NCBI GenBank assembly: GCA_963676605.2
Contig: CAXXSP010000054.1
Location: forward strand, 1-64,000
Direction: 5' to 3'
DNA: 64,000 bases
Source: SABI01 sp963676605
Lineage (GTDB): Bacteria > Spirochaetota > Spirochaetia > Sphaerochaetales > Sphaerochaetaceae
This document shows, piece by piece, positions 18,540 to 28,008 of the stretch. The position numbers and the translations under genes are program-made. Positions within the stretch are counted from its first letter, which is position 1; each line of letters begins with the position of its first letter. The notes below the pieces were generated by a model, which searched no databases, was not told the origin of the DNA, and saw nothing but the letters and a program-made list of their open reading frames with translations.

Positions 18540-20078
18540 ATGGAACCGACTATGAAAGACATCCACTCGCTGAGGATTGAGAATATCACGAAACGATTCC
18601 CGGGAGTGCTGGCGTGTGACGCCATCTCTCTTGAAATCAAGAAGGGTGAAGTACTCGCACTCGTTGGTGAGAATGGAGCCGGAAAGACGACCCTGATGAA
18701 CGTACTCATGGGTCTCTATCATCCCGATGAGGGCTCGATTTTCATTAATGATAAAAAAGTTCACTTCAGAACACCGAATGACGCATTCGCCTACGGAATC
18801 GGCATGGTGCATCAGCAGTACATGCTTGTCCCCAACATGACTGTTCTCGAGAACATCGCTCTGGGGTATAAACAAGCATGGAACCCGCTCAAACTCAACC
18901 TTGCAATGGTAAGGGAGAGGATCAAAGAGGTATCCACCCACTACAATCTGAAGGTTGATCCCGATGCCTACATCTGGCAGCTCTCGGTTGGAGAACAGCA
19001 GCGGGTCGAGCTGGTGAAGACCCTCTGTCTCGGAGCCAGGTTCCTCATCCTGGATGAGCCGACCAGTGCCCTTACCCCGCAGGAGACTGATGAACTGATC
19101 GCACTTCTCAAGAGAATGAGCAGCGAGCTCTCCATCATCTTCATCTCCCATAAACTTCAGGAAGTGAAAGACCTCTCTCACAAGGTCGCCATTCTCAGAC
19201 ACGGACGAGTTGTCTTCCAGGGAAACACCGAGGACCACTCCTCTCACGATATCGCCGCGCTTATGACCGGACATGAAGTCCGTCTCCCGCAGAACGATGC
19301 CCCCGCCTGTACCATGGGTCCCATGCTGCAGCTGAAAAACCTGAACGTACGGAGCGACCGGGGCTTTCTCGCCCTTGATGACCTTTCTCTCTACATCTGT
19401 AAGGGAGAGATCGTCGGTCTTGCCGGAGTCTCCGGTAATGGACAGAAAGAACTCGCCGAGGCAATCAACGGCCTGAGAAAAGTGGAAAGCGGACAGATCA
19501 TCTTCGGTGATACCGATATCGCAAACTTCTCTCCCCGTCAGGTCATCGATGCCGGAATGGGGTATGTTCCCGAGGAGAGAAACGTCGAAGGTATCGTCCC
19601 GTCCTTCTCCATCAAGGAGAATCTGATCCTCAAGGATGTGGAGGAAGAGCGATTCAGCAGACGCTCCTTCATGAAGAAGCATGTTATCCAGAAACACGCG
19701 CAGGAACTGCGCGAGGATTTCGATATCAGGAGTCCGAATGTGGAAGTTGCCGCCGGATCCCTTTCCGGAGGGAACATCCAGAAGGTGATTCTCGCACGGG
19801 AAATCGAGAGAAATCCGAAATTTCTTGTAGCGGTCTATCCGACGCGGGGACTCGATATGGGAGCTGCAGAGTTCATTCACAAGCAGCTCCTTCAGAAGAG
19901 AAACGAGGGAGTGGGCATCCTGCTCATCAGTGAAGAGCTCGAAGAGATCACGAACCTCTCCGATCAGGTTGCAGTCATATTCAAGGGAAAGATTCAGAAG
20001 GTTATTCCCGCAAGTGAAGCGAGCAGAAGAAGACTTGGAATTCTCATGGCAGGAGTTGAAGATGACGAAGAGATTTAG
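18540..20078 (+). CDS. Nucleoside/simple-sugar type ABC importer ATPase (double ABC domain)
   Basis: 512 residues with two ABC domains, as in RbsA- and nucleoside-type importers. Domain 1: Walker A GENGAGKTTL (about 45), signature LSVGEQQRVEL, Walker B LILDEPTSAL, His switch ISHK. Domain 2 is degenerate: GVSGNGQKELAEA in place of Walker A, signature LSGGNIQKVIL, and VAVYPTRGLD in place of Walker B, which is normal for this class. It powers the two permeases downstream and overlaps the first by 17 bases. The start at 18540 follows GGAG by about seven bases. Confidence 0.9.
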   Translation: MEPTMKDIHSLRIENITKRFPGVLACDAISLEIKKGEVLALVGENGAGKTTLMNVLMGLYHPDEGSIFINDKKVHFRTPNDAFAYGIGMVHQQYMLVPNMTVLENIALGYKQAWNPLKLNLAMVRERIKEVSTHYNLKVDPDAYIWQLSVGEQQRVELVKTLCLGARFLILDEPTSALTPQETDELIALLKRMSSELSIIFISHKLQEVKDLSHKVAILRHGRVVFQGNTEDHSSHDIAALMTGHEVRLPQNDAPACTMGPMLQLKNLNVRSDRGFLALDDLSLYICKGEIVGLAGVSGNGQKELAEAINGLRKVESGQIIFGDTDIANFSPRQVIDAGMGYVPEERNVEGIVPSFSIKENLILKDVEEERFSRRSFMKKHVIQKHAQELREDFDIRSPNVEVAAGSLSGGNIQKVILAREIERNPKFLVAVYPTRGLDMGAAEFIHKQLLQKRNEGVGILLISEELEEITNLSDQVAVIFKGKIQKVIPASEASRRRLGILMAGVEDDEEI

Positions 20079-21169
20079 AACTGGCTACAAGATCGGGGTG
20101 ATTATCCTCGCCATTATCACGGCAATGGCTCTGGGAGCACTGATCCTTCTTGCGATAGGAGCGGACGTCTTCAAGACCTATATCGTTATCCTTACGGAGC
20201 CGCTGAAGAATAAGATCGGCGTGACCGAGGTTCTGCTCAGGCTCGTACCTCTCACGATTACAGCCCTCGGGATCACCGTCGCCTACAGGAGCGGAATCAT
20301 CAATATCGGAGCTGAAGGACAGATGGCGATCGGAATTCTCGCGACAACCGCGATGGCTCTCGCCTTTCCTGACCTTCCTTCGTTCATTCTTATACCGGCT
20401 GCCCTGCTCGCAGGGGCGCTGGGAGGAGCCGTGTGGGGATTCGTTCCCGGCTTCCTGAAGGCGAAACTGGAGGTGAGCGAACTGCTGTCGACAGTCATGC
20501 TCAACTATATAGCAGCACAGCTGTATACCTTCTTCCTCCGCGGACCGATGCTCGACCCGGCTGAGATCACCATGGGAAGCGGAACCCCGCAGTCCATGAG
20601 ACTCTCACGGAATCTGGATCTGACACGATTCATAAAGGGAACACGTATACACACCGGTCTCTTCATCGCTCTCGCACTTGCCGTCTTCATCTACCTCCTT
20701 CTGTGGAAAACCTCCTACGGGTATAAGATGAGAGCAGCAGGTGCAAGCTTCCGTGCAGCCCCGCTATGGCGGAATCAATGTACCGAAATACCTGATCATC
20801 TCGATGGTGATAAGCGGTGCCTTCGCGGGGATCGCGGGAGGTATCGAAATAGCAGGTGTTCACAGACGCGCGATCGAGGGAGTCACCAGCGGCTATGGAT
20901 TCAGCGGTATCGTCGTAGCCCTCTTCGGAGGTCTTCATCCGGCAGGTATCGTCCCGGCCGCTTTCTTCTTCGGTCTCCTCCTTTATGGAGCAGATATGAC
21001 CCAGAGAATCGTCGGAGTCCCGGCGAACATGATCCAGGTTCTGCAGGGAGTCATCATTCTCACGATCGTCGCAACGAAGATGGTACTCGCAAACCCGTAC
21101 CTGATGCAGCGGGTGGAAGAGAAACTCTTTCCTGCATCCAGCAAGAGCACAATTGAGGAGGAAGCCTGA
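20062..21169 (+). CDS. ABC importer permease, BMP/nucleoside type, first subunit (one frameshift)
   Basis: The ATG at 20062 lies inside the end of the ATPase gene. Family features: VLLRLVPLTITALGITVAYR, the conserved INIGAEGQMAIG, and AKLEVSELLSTVMLNYIA; about eight to nine membrane helices. A duplicated T near 20752 (AGCTTCC) shifts the frame in the middle; the other frame resumes SSVQPRYGGINVPKYL and GYGFSGIVVALFGGLHP and runs to 21169. Corrected length is about 369 residues. It forms the membrane pore with the second permease. The stop shares one base with the next start (TGATG). Confidence 0.85.
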
Positions 21170-22113
21170 TGGACCTTATTGTTAACGTACTCTCTCTTGG
21201 AATACCGTTTTCCGTCGCCCTGCTGATTGCCTCCCTTGGAGAAATGTTTAATCAGCGCGCTGGAATCTTCAATCTCGGCTGTGAGGGCCTCATGGCAATG
21301 GGAGCCTTTCTCGGTCTCCTCGTCCCTTACATGGTAGGCGGCGGAGGGGAAGTTCCCGGTATCTACAACTACCTCGGTATCGCCGTGGCTATGGCAGGTG
21401 GAGCTCTCCTCGGACTCTTCTTCGGTCTTGTCGTCGTTACCTTCCGTGCTCCTCAGGGTATCGCAGGCATCGGCATGCAGATGTTCGGTGTGGGAACCGC
21501 AGGAACCCTCTTCCGTCATTTCGTCGGAGGGACACAGAGCGTCATCGGTATTCCTAAAGCTCCGATCCCCTTCCTTGCCGATATCCCCGTACTGGGAGAA
21601 CTGTTCTTCAAGCACAATCCTTTGGTGTATGTGGCCTTCATCCTCGTTCCGATAGCCTGGTATGTCCTGTTCAAGACTCCCTGGGGTCTCAGGGTACGTG
21701 CCGTGGGAACTCATCCAAGAGCAGCAGACTCAATCGGTATCCAGGTGAACAGGGTTCGCTTCCAGGCACTGATGGTCGGAGGTGCCATGGCGGCTCTCGC
21801 CGGTGCCTACCTCAGTCTCTGTCAGGTAAAGATGTTCAGTGACAACATTATCGCAGGAAGAGGCTTCATTGCCGTCGCACTCGTCTATTTCGGGCACTGG
21901 CACCCCGTTAAGATCATGGGAGGAGCTCTCCTGTTCACCCTCGCTCAGTCCCTCCAGCTCGCGATTCAGGGACTCGGGATCGACTTCCCCTACGAGTTCC
22001 TCGTCATGCTCCCCTACCTGCTGGTCATCATCGTCCTTGCATTCTCGAGAAAATCACAGAAGACAGGACCCACAGCGCTCGGAAAACCCTTCAACAGGGA
22101 AATCAGGGCCTGA
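21169..22113 (+). CDS. ABC importer permease, BMP/nucleoside type, second subunit
   Basis: 314 residues, intact, mostly hydrophobic with eight or nine helices. It has the paired signature FNQRAGIFNLGCEGLMAMG and late GRGFIAVALVYFGHWHP, as in YufQ/NupQ-type permeases. GAGGAGG precedes the ATG at 21169. It completes a binding protein-ATPase-permease-permease operon. No fifth gene follows; a hairpin and new promoter come next. Confidence 0.88.
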   Translation: MDLIVNVLSLGIPFSVALLIASLGEMFNQRAGIFNLGCEGLMAMGAFLGLLVPYMVGGGGEVPGIYNYLGIAVAMAGGALLGLFFGLVVVTFRAPQGIAGIGMQMFGVGTAGTLFRHFVGGTQSVIGIPKAPIPFLADIPVLGELFFKHNPLVYVAFILVPIAWYVLFKTPWGLRVRAVGTHPRAADSIGIQVNRVRFQALMVGGAMAALAGAYLSLCQVKMFSDNIIAGRGFIAVALVYFGHWHPVKIMGGALLFTLAQSLQLAIQGLGIDFPYEFLVMLPYLLVIIVLAFSRKSQKTGPTALGKPFNREIRA

Positions 22114-22122
22114 TGGTACCTA

Positions 22123-22149
22123 CCGTATCCGCAGAATCTGCGGGTACGG
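22123..22149 (+). terminator. Hairpin after the importer operon (possible terminator)
   Basis: CCGTATCCGCAG and CTGCGGGTACGG pair (11 of 12) around an AAT loop, ten bases after the permease stop. There is no T run, so termination is uncertain. Confidence 0.45.
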
Positions 22150-22195
22150 CATATTCACCTCAGGAACCCCTACACCGGATGATCACCTCTATTAT

Positions 22196-22277
22196 CAGGA
22201 ATTATTCCTGCTAATCGCAGAGTTCTGCACCAAAACGCAACACTCCACCTTGACAAATCGATATACTCTTATACAAT
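22196..22277 (+). promoter_or_regulatory. Promoter of the xanthine dehydrogenase gene with upstream palindrome
   Basis: TTGACA (22250-22255), 16-base spacer, TACAAT (22272-22277). CAGGAATTATTCCTG, a 7+1+7 perfect palindrome at 22196-22210, lies 40 bases upstream of the -35 and could be an activator or repressor site. The leader from about 22285 to 22396 shows no recognisable riboswitch. Confidence 0.5.
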
Positions 22278-22396
22278 TCTAGAGGTATAGTATCACAGTC
22301 AATTGTTTCTTTCCCTATACGGAGGAATCACATACTAAGCGGCTATTCAGATTCCAGAGACACTCATCCTGTCAGAGTTGAATAGGAGACATTGCC

Positions 22397-24961
22397 TTGC
22401 ATACCTTCGTTGTAAACGGACATACCATACAGACAGAGAGCCCGAAGAAACTTCTTCACTTTCTCCGTGAGGAACTGAACCTTACAGGAACCAAGGACGG
22501 CTGCAGTGAAGGTGCCTGCGGCACCTGTACTGTCATCATAGACGGGAAGGCGACGAAATCGTGTCTCATCCCCCTCTCCCGGCTTGAAGGAAAAGAGATT
22601 ATCACAATAGAAGGCCTCAGCCAGCGGGAAAAGGACGTCTATTCCTACTGCTTCACTGAAGCAGGTGCCGTGCAGTGCGGTTTCTGTATCCCGGGCATGA
22701 TCATGTCGGCCAAGGCTCTCCTCGATATCAATGACACTCCTTCCCTTGAAGAGATCAAGAAGGCACTCAGGGGAAATATCTGCCGGTGTACCGGCTATGT
22801 GAAGATCGAGAAAGCCATCCTGATGGCCGCCCGCTATTTCCGTGAGAATACTCCCATCATCATCGAAGCACAGAAGGGTCAGCTTGCAGAGCGTTTCCGC
22901 AGGGTTGATGCTGTGGAGAAAGCCCTCGGCACCGGTATCTATGCAGATGATATCAGAATCGAGGGGATGATCTATGCAAAGGCCCTGAGGAGTGCACATC
23001 CCCGGGCTGTCATCGAGAAGATAGATATTGAAAAAGCGAAAGCCCACCCTCAGACCGTCACTGTCCTCACGGCAGAAGATGTTCCCGAGAACAAACTCGG
23101 ACATCTCGTCAACGACTGGGACGTGCTCATATCTGAAGGAGAAACAACCCGCTATATCGGTGATGCGATCGCACTCGTCGCCGTCAGGAAAGAGGAAGCT
23201 CTCCAGGAAGTACTGGACCTGATCGAGGTGACCTATACGGTTCTTGAGCCCCTCACCTCCCCAGCCGAAGCAATGGCGGAAGGTGCTCCTCAGCTCCATG
23301 AGACCGGAAATATCTTGACAACAGAAATACTCCACCGAGGGAATGCCGACAAGGCGATAGCAGAAGCCGCCCATGTGGTGACCCATCACTACTCCACACC
23401 CTTCACCGAACACGCTTTCATGGAACCGGAGACTGCCGTCGCCGTCATGGACAGTGCTGACTCAGTACTCCTGTACACCTCGAGTCAGTCCGTCTATGAC
23501 GAGCAGAGGGAGATCTCCCGGATGCTCTGCGTTCCTCCTGAGAAAGTGAACTGCAGGGCATGCCTCGTCGGAGGAGGCTTCGGCGGCAAGGAGGATATGA
23601 GCGTCCAGCACCACGCAGCCCTGGTCGCGTGGCATACAAAGATGCCCGTCAAGGTGAAACTTACACGACAGGAGAGCCTGAACATCCATCCGAAACGTCA
23701 TGCGATGGAGATGGATTTTACCAGTGCCTGTGATGAGAAAGGAAAACTTACCGCTCTCAAGGCGACGCTTATTGCAGATACCGGAGCTTATGCATCACTG
23801 GGAGCACCGGTCCTTCAGAGAGCCTGTACCCATGCGGCCGGCCCCTATGCCTATGAGAATGTCGAGATCGTAGGAAAGGCGGTCTATACGAATAATGTCC
23901 CCGCCGGTGCCTTTAGGGGTTTCGGCGTCACCCAGAGCTGCTTTGCCATTGAAAGCAACCTGAATCTGCTCGCAGAGAAGGTGGGCATTTCTCCCTGGGA
24001 GATCAGGTACATCAATGCGATCAGACCGGGAAAGATACTTCCGAACGGACAGATCGCTTCAGTCAATACGGCTCTCGAGGAGACGCTCCTTTCGGTCAGG
24101 GAAGAGTATGAAGCTCATCCCCGTGCAGGCATTGCCTGCGCCTTCAAGAACAGCGGCTTCGGAGTCGGCGTTCCCGACACCGGGCGCTGTATTCTCAGCG
24201 TAGAAGATGGCATCGTTCATATCCGAACAAGTGCGGCCTGTATGGGACAGGGTATCGCCACCATGGCAACCCAGATCGTTATCGAAACAACCGGCCTTTC
24301 TCCCGGGGAAGTATTCTGTGAACCGGCCGACACCCGCCGTACCCCGGACAGCGGTACGAGCACCGCGAGCCGGCAGACGGTCATTACCGGTGAAGCGACA
24401 CGAAAGGTGGCGCATGAGTTCCTGAAGGATTTCGAGAGTGTGAACCGCTCCCTTTCGGCTCTTGAAGGAAAACAGTGGAACGGAGAGTTTACCGCCTACA
24501 CAGACCCCTTGGGTTCCGATAAACCTAATCCGGTCTCGCACATTGCCTACAGTTATTCCACGCAGGTCGTATACCTTGATGAATCAGGAAAGGTTGAGAA
24601 AGTGACGGCGGCCGTCGATGTAGGTCAGGTGGTGAATCCCACGGCAGTCGAAGGTCAGGTTGAGGGAGGTGTCGTCATGGGTCTCGGCTATGCTCTTACC
24701 GAGGATTTTCCCCTTGAGGGAGGTATCCCCAAGGTGAAGTACGGCACCCTCGGTCTCCTGAGAGCGACAGATGCACCACCGGTGGAGACCATTACCGTTC
24801 ACTCACCGCAGCTTACTCAGGAAGCCTACGGAGCCAAGGGTATCGGCGAACTGAGCACTATTGCAACCGCCCCGGCGGTCCAGAATGCCTATCACGTGTT
24901 TGACGGCGAGTTCAGAAACTCGCTTCCACTCGCAGGGACAGCCTACCGGAAGAAGAAATAA
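22397..24961 (+). CDS. Xanthine dehydrogenase-type molybdenum hydroxylase, fused 2Fe-2S and Mo subunits, no FAD domain
   Basis: 854 residues. The start is a TTG at 22397, with AGGAG eight to nine bases upstream; no nearer ATG keeps the ferredoxin strand. Residues 1-75 hold a plant-type 2Fe-2S cluster (Cys 36, 41, 44, 56) and 76-150 the second cluster (Cys 94, 97, 129, 131). From about 165 comes the molybdopterin domain with GGGFGGKEDMS, GAFRGFGVTQ and the catalytic Glu in GAKGIGEL. There is no FAD domain. This fused layout matches the group called selenium-dependent xanthine dehydrogenase; in that group selenium is a labile cofactor and no selenocysteine codon is needed. It likely oxidises purines imported by the operon upstream. 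An aldehyde or other N-heterocycle substrate is possible. Confidence 0.82.
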   Translation: MHTFVVNGHTIQTESPKKLLHFLREELNLTGTKDGCSEGACGTCTVIIDGKATKSCLIPLSRLEGKEIITIEGLSQREKDVYSYCFTEAGAVQCGFCIPGMIMSAKALLDINDTPSLEEIKKALRGNICRCTGYVKIEKAILMAARYFRENTPIIIEAQKGQLAERFRRVDAVEKALGTGIYADDIRIEGMIYAKALRSAHPRAVIEKIDIEKAKAHPQTVTVLTAEDVPENKLGHLVNDWDVLISEGETTRYIGDAIALVAVRKEEALQEVLDLIEVTYTVLEPLTSPAEAMAEGAPQLHETGNILTTEILHRGNADKAIAEAAHVVTHHYSTPFTEHAFMEPETAVAVMDSADSVLLYTSSQSVYDEQREISRMLCVPPEKVNCRACLVGGGFGGKEDMSVQHHAALVAWHTKMPVKVKLTRQESLNIHPKRHAMEMDFTSACDEKGKLTALKATLIADTGAYASLGAPVLQRACTHAAGPYAYENVEIVGKAVYTNNVPAGAFRGFGVTQSCFAIESNLNLLAEKVGISPWEIRYINAIRPGKILPNGQIASVNTALEETLLSVREEYEAHPRAGIACAFKNSGFGVGVPDTGRCILSVEDGIVHIRTSAACMGQGIATMATQIVIETTGLSPGEVFCEPADTRRTPDSGTSTASRQTVITGEATRKVAHEFLKDFESVNRSLSALEGKQWNGEFTAYTDPLGSDKPNPVSHIAYSYSTQVVYLDESGKVEKVTAAVDVGQVVNPTAVEGQVEGGVVMGLGYALTEDFPLEGGIPKVKYGTLGLLRATDAPPVETITVHSPQLTQEAYGAKGIGELSTIATAPAVQNAYHVFDGEFRNSLPLAGTAYRKKK

Positions 24962-24965
24962 CGGT

Positions 24966-25829
24966 TCAGGATAGCTCCCGACGGGAGTCATCACGAGCAG
25001 CCTTCAAAGCATCAAGCAGCTTCTTCTGCAGGAGAGGATCTTTGTGCTTCGCAAGGGATTCCACCTTCTCAGGCTCCTTTGCAAGCACCACCAGAACCTT
25101 CTTATCGAGAATGCGGTAGGAAGGAAGATTTCTCTGGCGGGCAAGATCATCCCGGGCAGTGAAGAAATGGCGAAGATATACCTTCTGCTCCTTTGAAAGC
25201 CGACGGTACCCGTTCAGTTTCGCCCAGCCGGGCTTATAGACCGTCTTCACCTTCGTTCCCTGCTTCTGAACCTGCCTCTCCTCTTTCTCTTTCCCCTCTT
25301 TCCGTATACGCTCTTTCAGCACCTTCTGAATAGTGAACAGGTGTTCCACATCAGAAAGCGCATATGAGACCAGCTGATCTCTGATCGGACGGACCAGCCA
25401 GTTCGCCATCTGATTCTTCTTCTTGCTGGTCACCGGGGCAATCTCAATCCCGCAGAACTCGATTAGCGCATGAAGATTCCCCGTAAAACCGAGAACTCCC
25501 GCACTGAGGGCTACATCATAGACCCCCTTCATCTCAGCCGTGTACGACTTATAGATCAGAGAAGCATCACTCGAAGAATCGAACATCACCTTCTCAAGCT
25601 CCGGATCTGTAAGGAAGGGAAGAACCTCCTTCATATCGAGGGCAAGCGGATCTACAAGATAATACCTTCTCCCGTCGAAAATCTGGATAAGACAGAGATG
25701 CTCCCCGTAGATATGGAGGTTGAATTCGCCCTCGAAATCGATTGCAAAGGAAGAGACCTGCTCACGTTTCCACTGGGACAGAAGCTCTCTCCATCCCTCA
25801 TTCGTGTTGATCATGGTATAGTCGTACAT
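24966..25829 (-). CDS. Ribonuclease D-like 3'-5' exonuclease
   Basis: 287 residues. The DEDDy exonuclease core is visible: FAIDFEGEF (Asp, Glu), KVMFDSSSDASLIY (Asp), and YALSDVEHL (Tyr and final Asp). A C-terminal helical domain from about 200, with LDKKVLVVLAKEPEK, looks like an HRDC domain, as in RNase D. Between them is a charged stretch (KERIRKEGKEKEERQ). It probably trims tRNA or other RNA 3' ends. It converges on the xanthine dehydrogenase gene with four bases between stops. Confidence 0.85.
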   Translation of the reverse strand: MYDYTMINTNEGWRELLSQWKREQVSSFAIDFEGEFNLHIYGEHLCLIQIFDGRRYYLVDPLALDMKEVLPFLTDPELEKVMFDSSSDASLIYKSYTAEMKGVYDVALSAGVLGFTGNLHALIEFCGIEIAPVTSKKKNQMANWLVRPIRDQLVSYALSDVEHLFTIQKVLKERIRKEGKEKEERQVQKQGTKVKTVYKPGWAKLNGYRRLSKEQKVYLRHFFTARDDLARQRNLPSYRILDKKVLVVLAKEPEKVESLAKHKDPLLQKKLLDALKAARDDSRRELS

Positions 25830-25923
25830 AGATCTTCACTATAGCAGATGGACTGAGAGTGTGGAATATACCGCGCACTCTGTGCTATGCTTTCACTCAA
25901 TTGAAATGATTAGAGGTACTCGA

Positions 25924-27015
25924 ATGAATACTACAGAAAGCGCAGCACAGGTGATCGACCTGTTCCTGAAGCTGGTTGCCATCAATTCCCCGAGCGGTGA
26001 AGAACAGGAAATCAGAGAATGGATCCTTTCCTATCTGAAAGAGAAGGGTATACGGACTCAGGTGGATGCGAAAGGAAATATTGCAGCTTATATCAACGAA
26101 GAGAAGGAAGGGAAATCCACCCTCTTCTCAGCCCATATCGATACCGTACGCAACGCAGTCGATGCGAAGGTTGTCCGTGAGAACGGCCTGATCAAGACCG
26201 ACGGAACCACAGCCCTCGGGGCAGATGATAAATCTGCAGTGGCTGCCATGCTCGTGGCGATTGAGGAACTGAAGAAACTCGAAATTCCCGTCGTCTATCT
26301 TTTCAGTGTAAGCGAAGAGATCGGCCTTGAGGGAGTGAAGGCTCTCGATACCTCTATCCTTCCTCCCATTGCTGATGCCTATATCCTTGACGCACAGAAA
26401 GAGATCGGAAAAATCATGACCTTCTCTCCCTCTCACTACAACGCGACCATACGATTCAAAGGAGTAGCGGCCCATGCCGGCTTCGCTCCGGAGAACGGCG
26501 TAAACGCCATCTCGGTTGCCGCCCGGGCAATCGACCAGATGAAACTCCTCAGAATCGATGAAACAACCACGGCAAACGTGGGAATGATCCAGGGTGGCAC
26601 AGCAACCAATATCGTCGCACCTGAATGCACTGTCACTCTCGAAGTCCGTGCCGCGTCGGACGAAAAGTGCCTTGCCCACCTCGCCCATATGGAGATGTGC
26701 TGCATCAAGGCTATCGGTGCTCTCGGTGGCACCTACGACATGGAAACCCACGCACTCTACCCCGCTTATCACCTCGATGAAAACTCCCTCGCGCTGAAGA
26801 AATTCAAAGCCGTATGCAATCAACTTGATCTTCCTTTCGAGGGGGTCACGACCGGAGGAGGCTCGGACACAAATATCCTCCGCTCTCTCGGGTATGACGC
26901 CGTCACACTGGCGAACGGGTATTATCATGCACACTCTGTGCATGAAGAAATCAGGGAAGAAGCCCTTACGACCCTTGTCGATCTCATCCTGGCACTTGCC
27001 CGTGAGGAGGCGTAG
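25924..27015 (+). CDS. M20-family metallopeptidase (PepT-like)
   Basis: The ATG at 25924 is preferred over the in-frame GTG at 25861 because the protein then starts directly at the family's N-terminal helix. 363 residues. Zinc ligands and catalytic residues are visible: FSAHIDTV, GADDKSA, SEEIGLEG, the Asp of YILDAQKE and the late His of HAHSVHEE. VAAHAGFAPENG marks the lid/dimer domain. The pattern is that of tripeptidase T-like aminopeptidases, cytoplasmic. The next gene starts four bases after its stop. Confidence 0.85.
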   Translation: MNTTESAAQVIDLFLKLVAINSPSGEEQEIREWILSYLKEKGIRTQVDAKGNIAAYINEEKEGKSTLFSAHIDTVRNAVDAKVVRENGLIKTDGTTALGADDKSAVAAMLVAIEELKKLEIPVVYLFSVSEEIGLEGVKALDTSILPPIADAYILDAQKEIGKIMTFSPSHYNATIRFKGVAAHAGFAPENGVNAISVAARAIDQMKLLRIDETTTANVGMIQGGTATNIVAPECTVTLEVRAASDEKCLAHLAHMEMCCIKAIGALGGTYDMETHALYPAYHLDENSLALKKFKAVCNQLDLPFEGVTTGGGSDTNILRSLGYDAVTLANGYYHAHSVHEEIREEALTTLVDLILALAREEA

Positions 27016-27018
27016 GGA

Positions 27019-27942
27019 ATGATCAGAGATGTCGCTCTTGCCGGTCTCGGAGCTGTTGGTGCCATCTATGCTTCCCGCATGGATGCGTACCTTACATCCG
27101 AACACACCTATATCATCGTGGATGAAGTGAGAAAGAATCGCTACAGGAAGGACCGCGTCTTTCTGAACGGAGAGGAAAGAACTTTCAACTTTGCTCTTCC
27201 CGAGGAAGTAGGTAAACCTGTAGACCTGCTGATCATTGCGACGAAGAATAACCATCTCGAACAGCTCATCCCAACACTCTCCCCGCTGATCGGCAAGAAC
27301 ACGGTGATCCTTTCCCTCCTGAACGGTATCGCCAGTGAGAAACTTCTTGAAAAGGCATACCCGGAAGCCCACGTCCTGTATGGCTTCGTCACAGCACTCG
27401 ATTCCACCAAGCTCAATAACAGGATAGAGTATGCAACCGAAGGAATCATCTATTTCGGAGAGAAGAACAATGAGAAGAGTAATACCGTACAGTTGCTCTC
27501 CTCATTCTTTGATGCGTGCGGTATCGCCAGTGACAACCCGGAAGATATCCACACGCAGATGTGGGCGAAATATATGGTGAATGTGAGTATCAACACCGTC
27601 AGCGCAGTCTGCCGTGCAGGCTACGGCCCCTGTGTCTCTGTTCCGGCTATCTGGTCTCTCATAGAAGCAATAATGAGGGAGGTGATAACCCTCGGTACCC
27701 GGGCAGGCATTAGAGGTCTTGATGAGACCTTCATCGCCCGCTACAAGGAGATCTTCAGTTCACTTACTGAAAACGGCAAGACCTCGATGCTTCAGGATGT
27801 GGAAGCCGGGCGAGTAAGTGAGAACCGTTGGTTCTGCATGTTTGCAGGAACCATGGGAAGAGAGCTTGGGGTCCCCACTCCCCATATCGATATGCTCGGA
27901 CAGATCATGGAAGGGATAGATGCCGTGCATGAGCGCTCCTGA
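27019..27942 (+). CDS. 2-dehydropantoate 2-reductase family protein
   Basis: 307 residues. It has an N-terminal NADP-binding Rossmann motif GLGAVGAIYASR, then LLIIATKNNHLEQ, the loop LSLLNGIASE, and the family helix MWAKYMVNVSINTVSAV carrying the catalytic Lys and Asn. The C-terminal end is GRELGVPTPHIDML. It reduces ketopantoate to pantoate in the CoA pathway, although several members act on other 2-keto acids and no other pantothenate gene is nearby. It is co-transcribed with the M20 peptidase, three bases apart. Confidence 0.83.
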   Translation: MIRDVALAGLGAVGAIYASRMDAYLTSEHTYIIVDEVRKNRYRKDRVFLNGEERTFNFALPEEVGKPVDLLIIATKNNHLEQLIPTLSPLIGKNTVILSLLNGIASEKLLEKAYPEAHVLYGFVTALDSTKLNNRIEYATEGIIYFGEKNNEKSNTVQLLSSFFDACGIASDNPEDIHTQMWAKYMVNVSINTVSAVCRAGYGPCVSVPAIWSLIEAIMREVITLGTRAGIRGLDETFIARYKEIFSSLTENGKTSMLQDVEAGRVSENRWFCMFAGTMGRELGVPTPHIDMLGQIMEGIDAVHERS

Positions 27943-28008
27943 CGTTAAAGAGAATCTTGCATACTTTCACTCTCTCCACTATTCTCTGACACAAGAGAGT
28001 ATAGCCAG

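Noticed and set aside
18534..19880. 448-codon open frame antisense to the ABC ATPase gene
   Set aside because: The plus-strand protein has all ABC motifs; the antisense frame has no family resemblance or ribosome site.
22397..24961. Selenocysteine codon in the xanthine dehydrogenase
   Set aside because: The frame contains no in-frame TGA; selenium in this family is thought to be a bound cofactor and not selenocysteine.
26128..27372. 414-codon open frame antisense to the M20 peptidase and ketopantoate reductase genes
   Set aside because: It crosses two clear coding genes and shows no protein-like motif.
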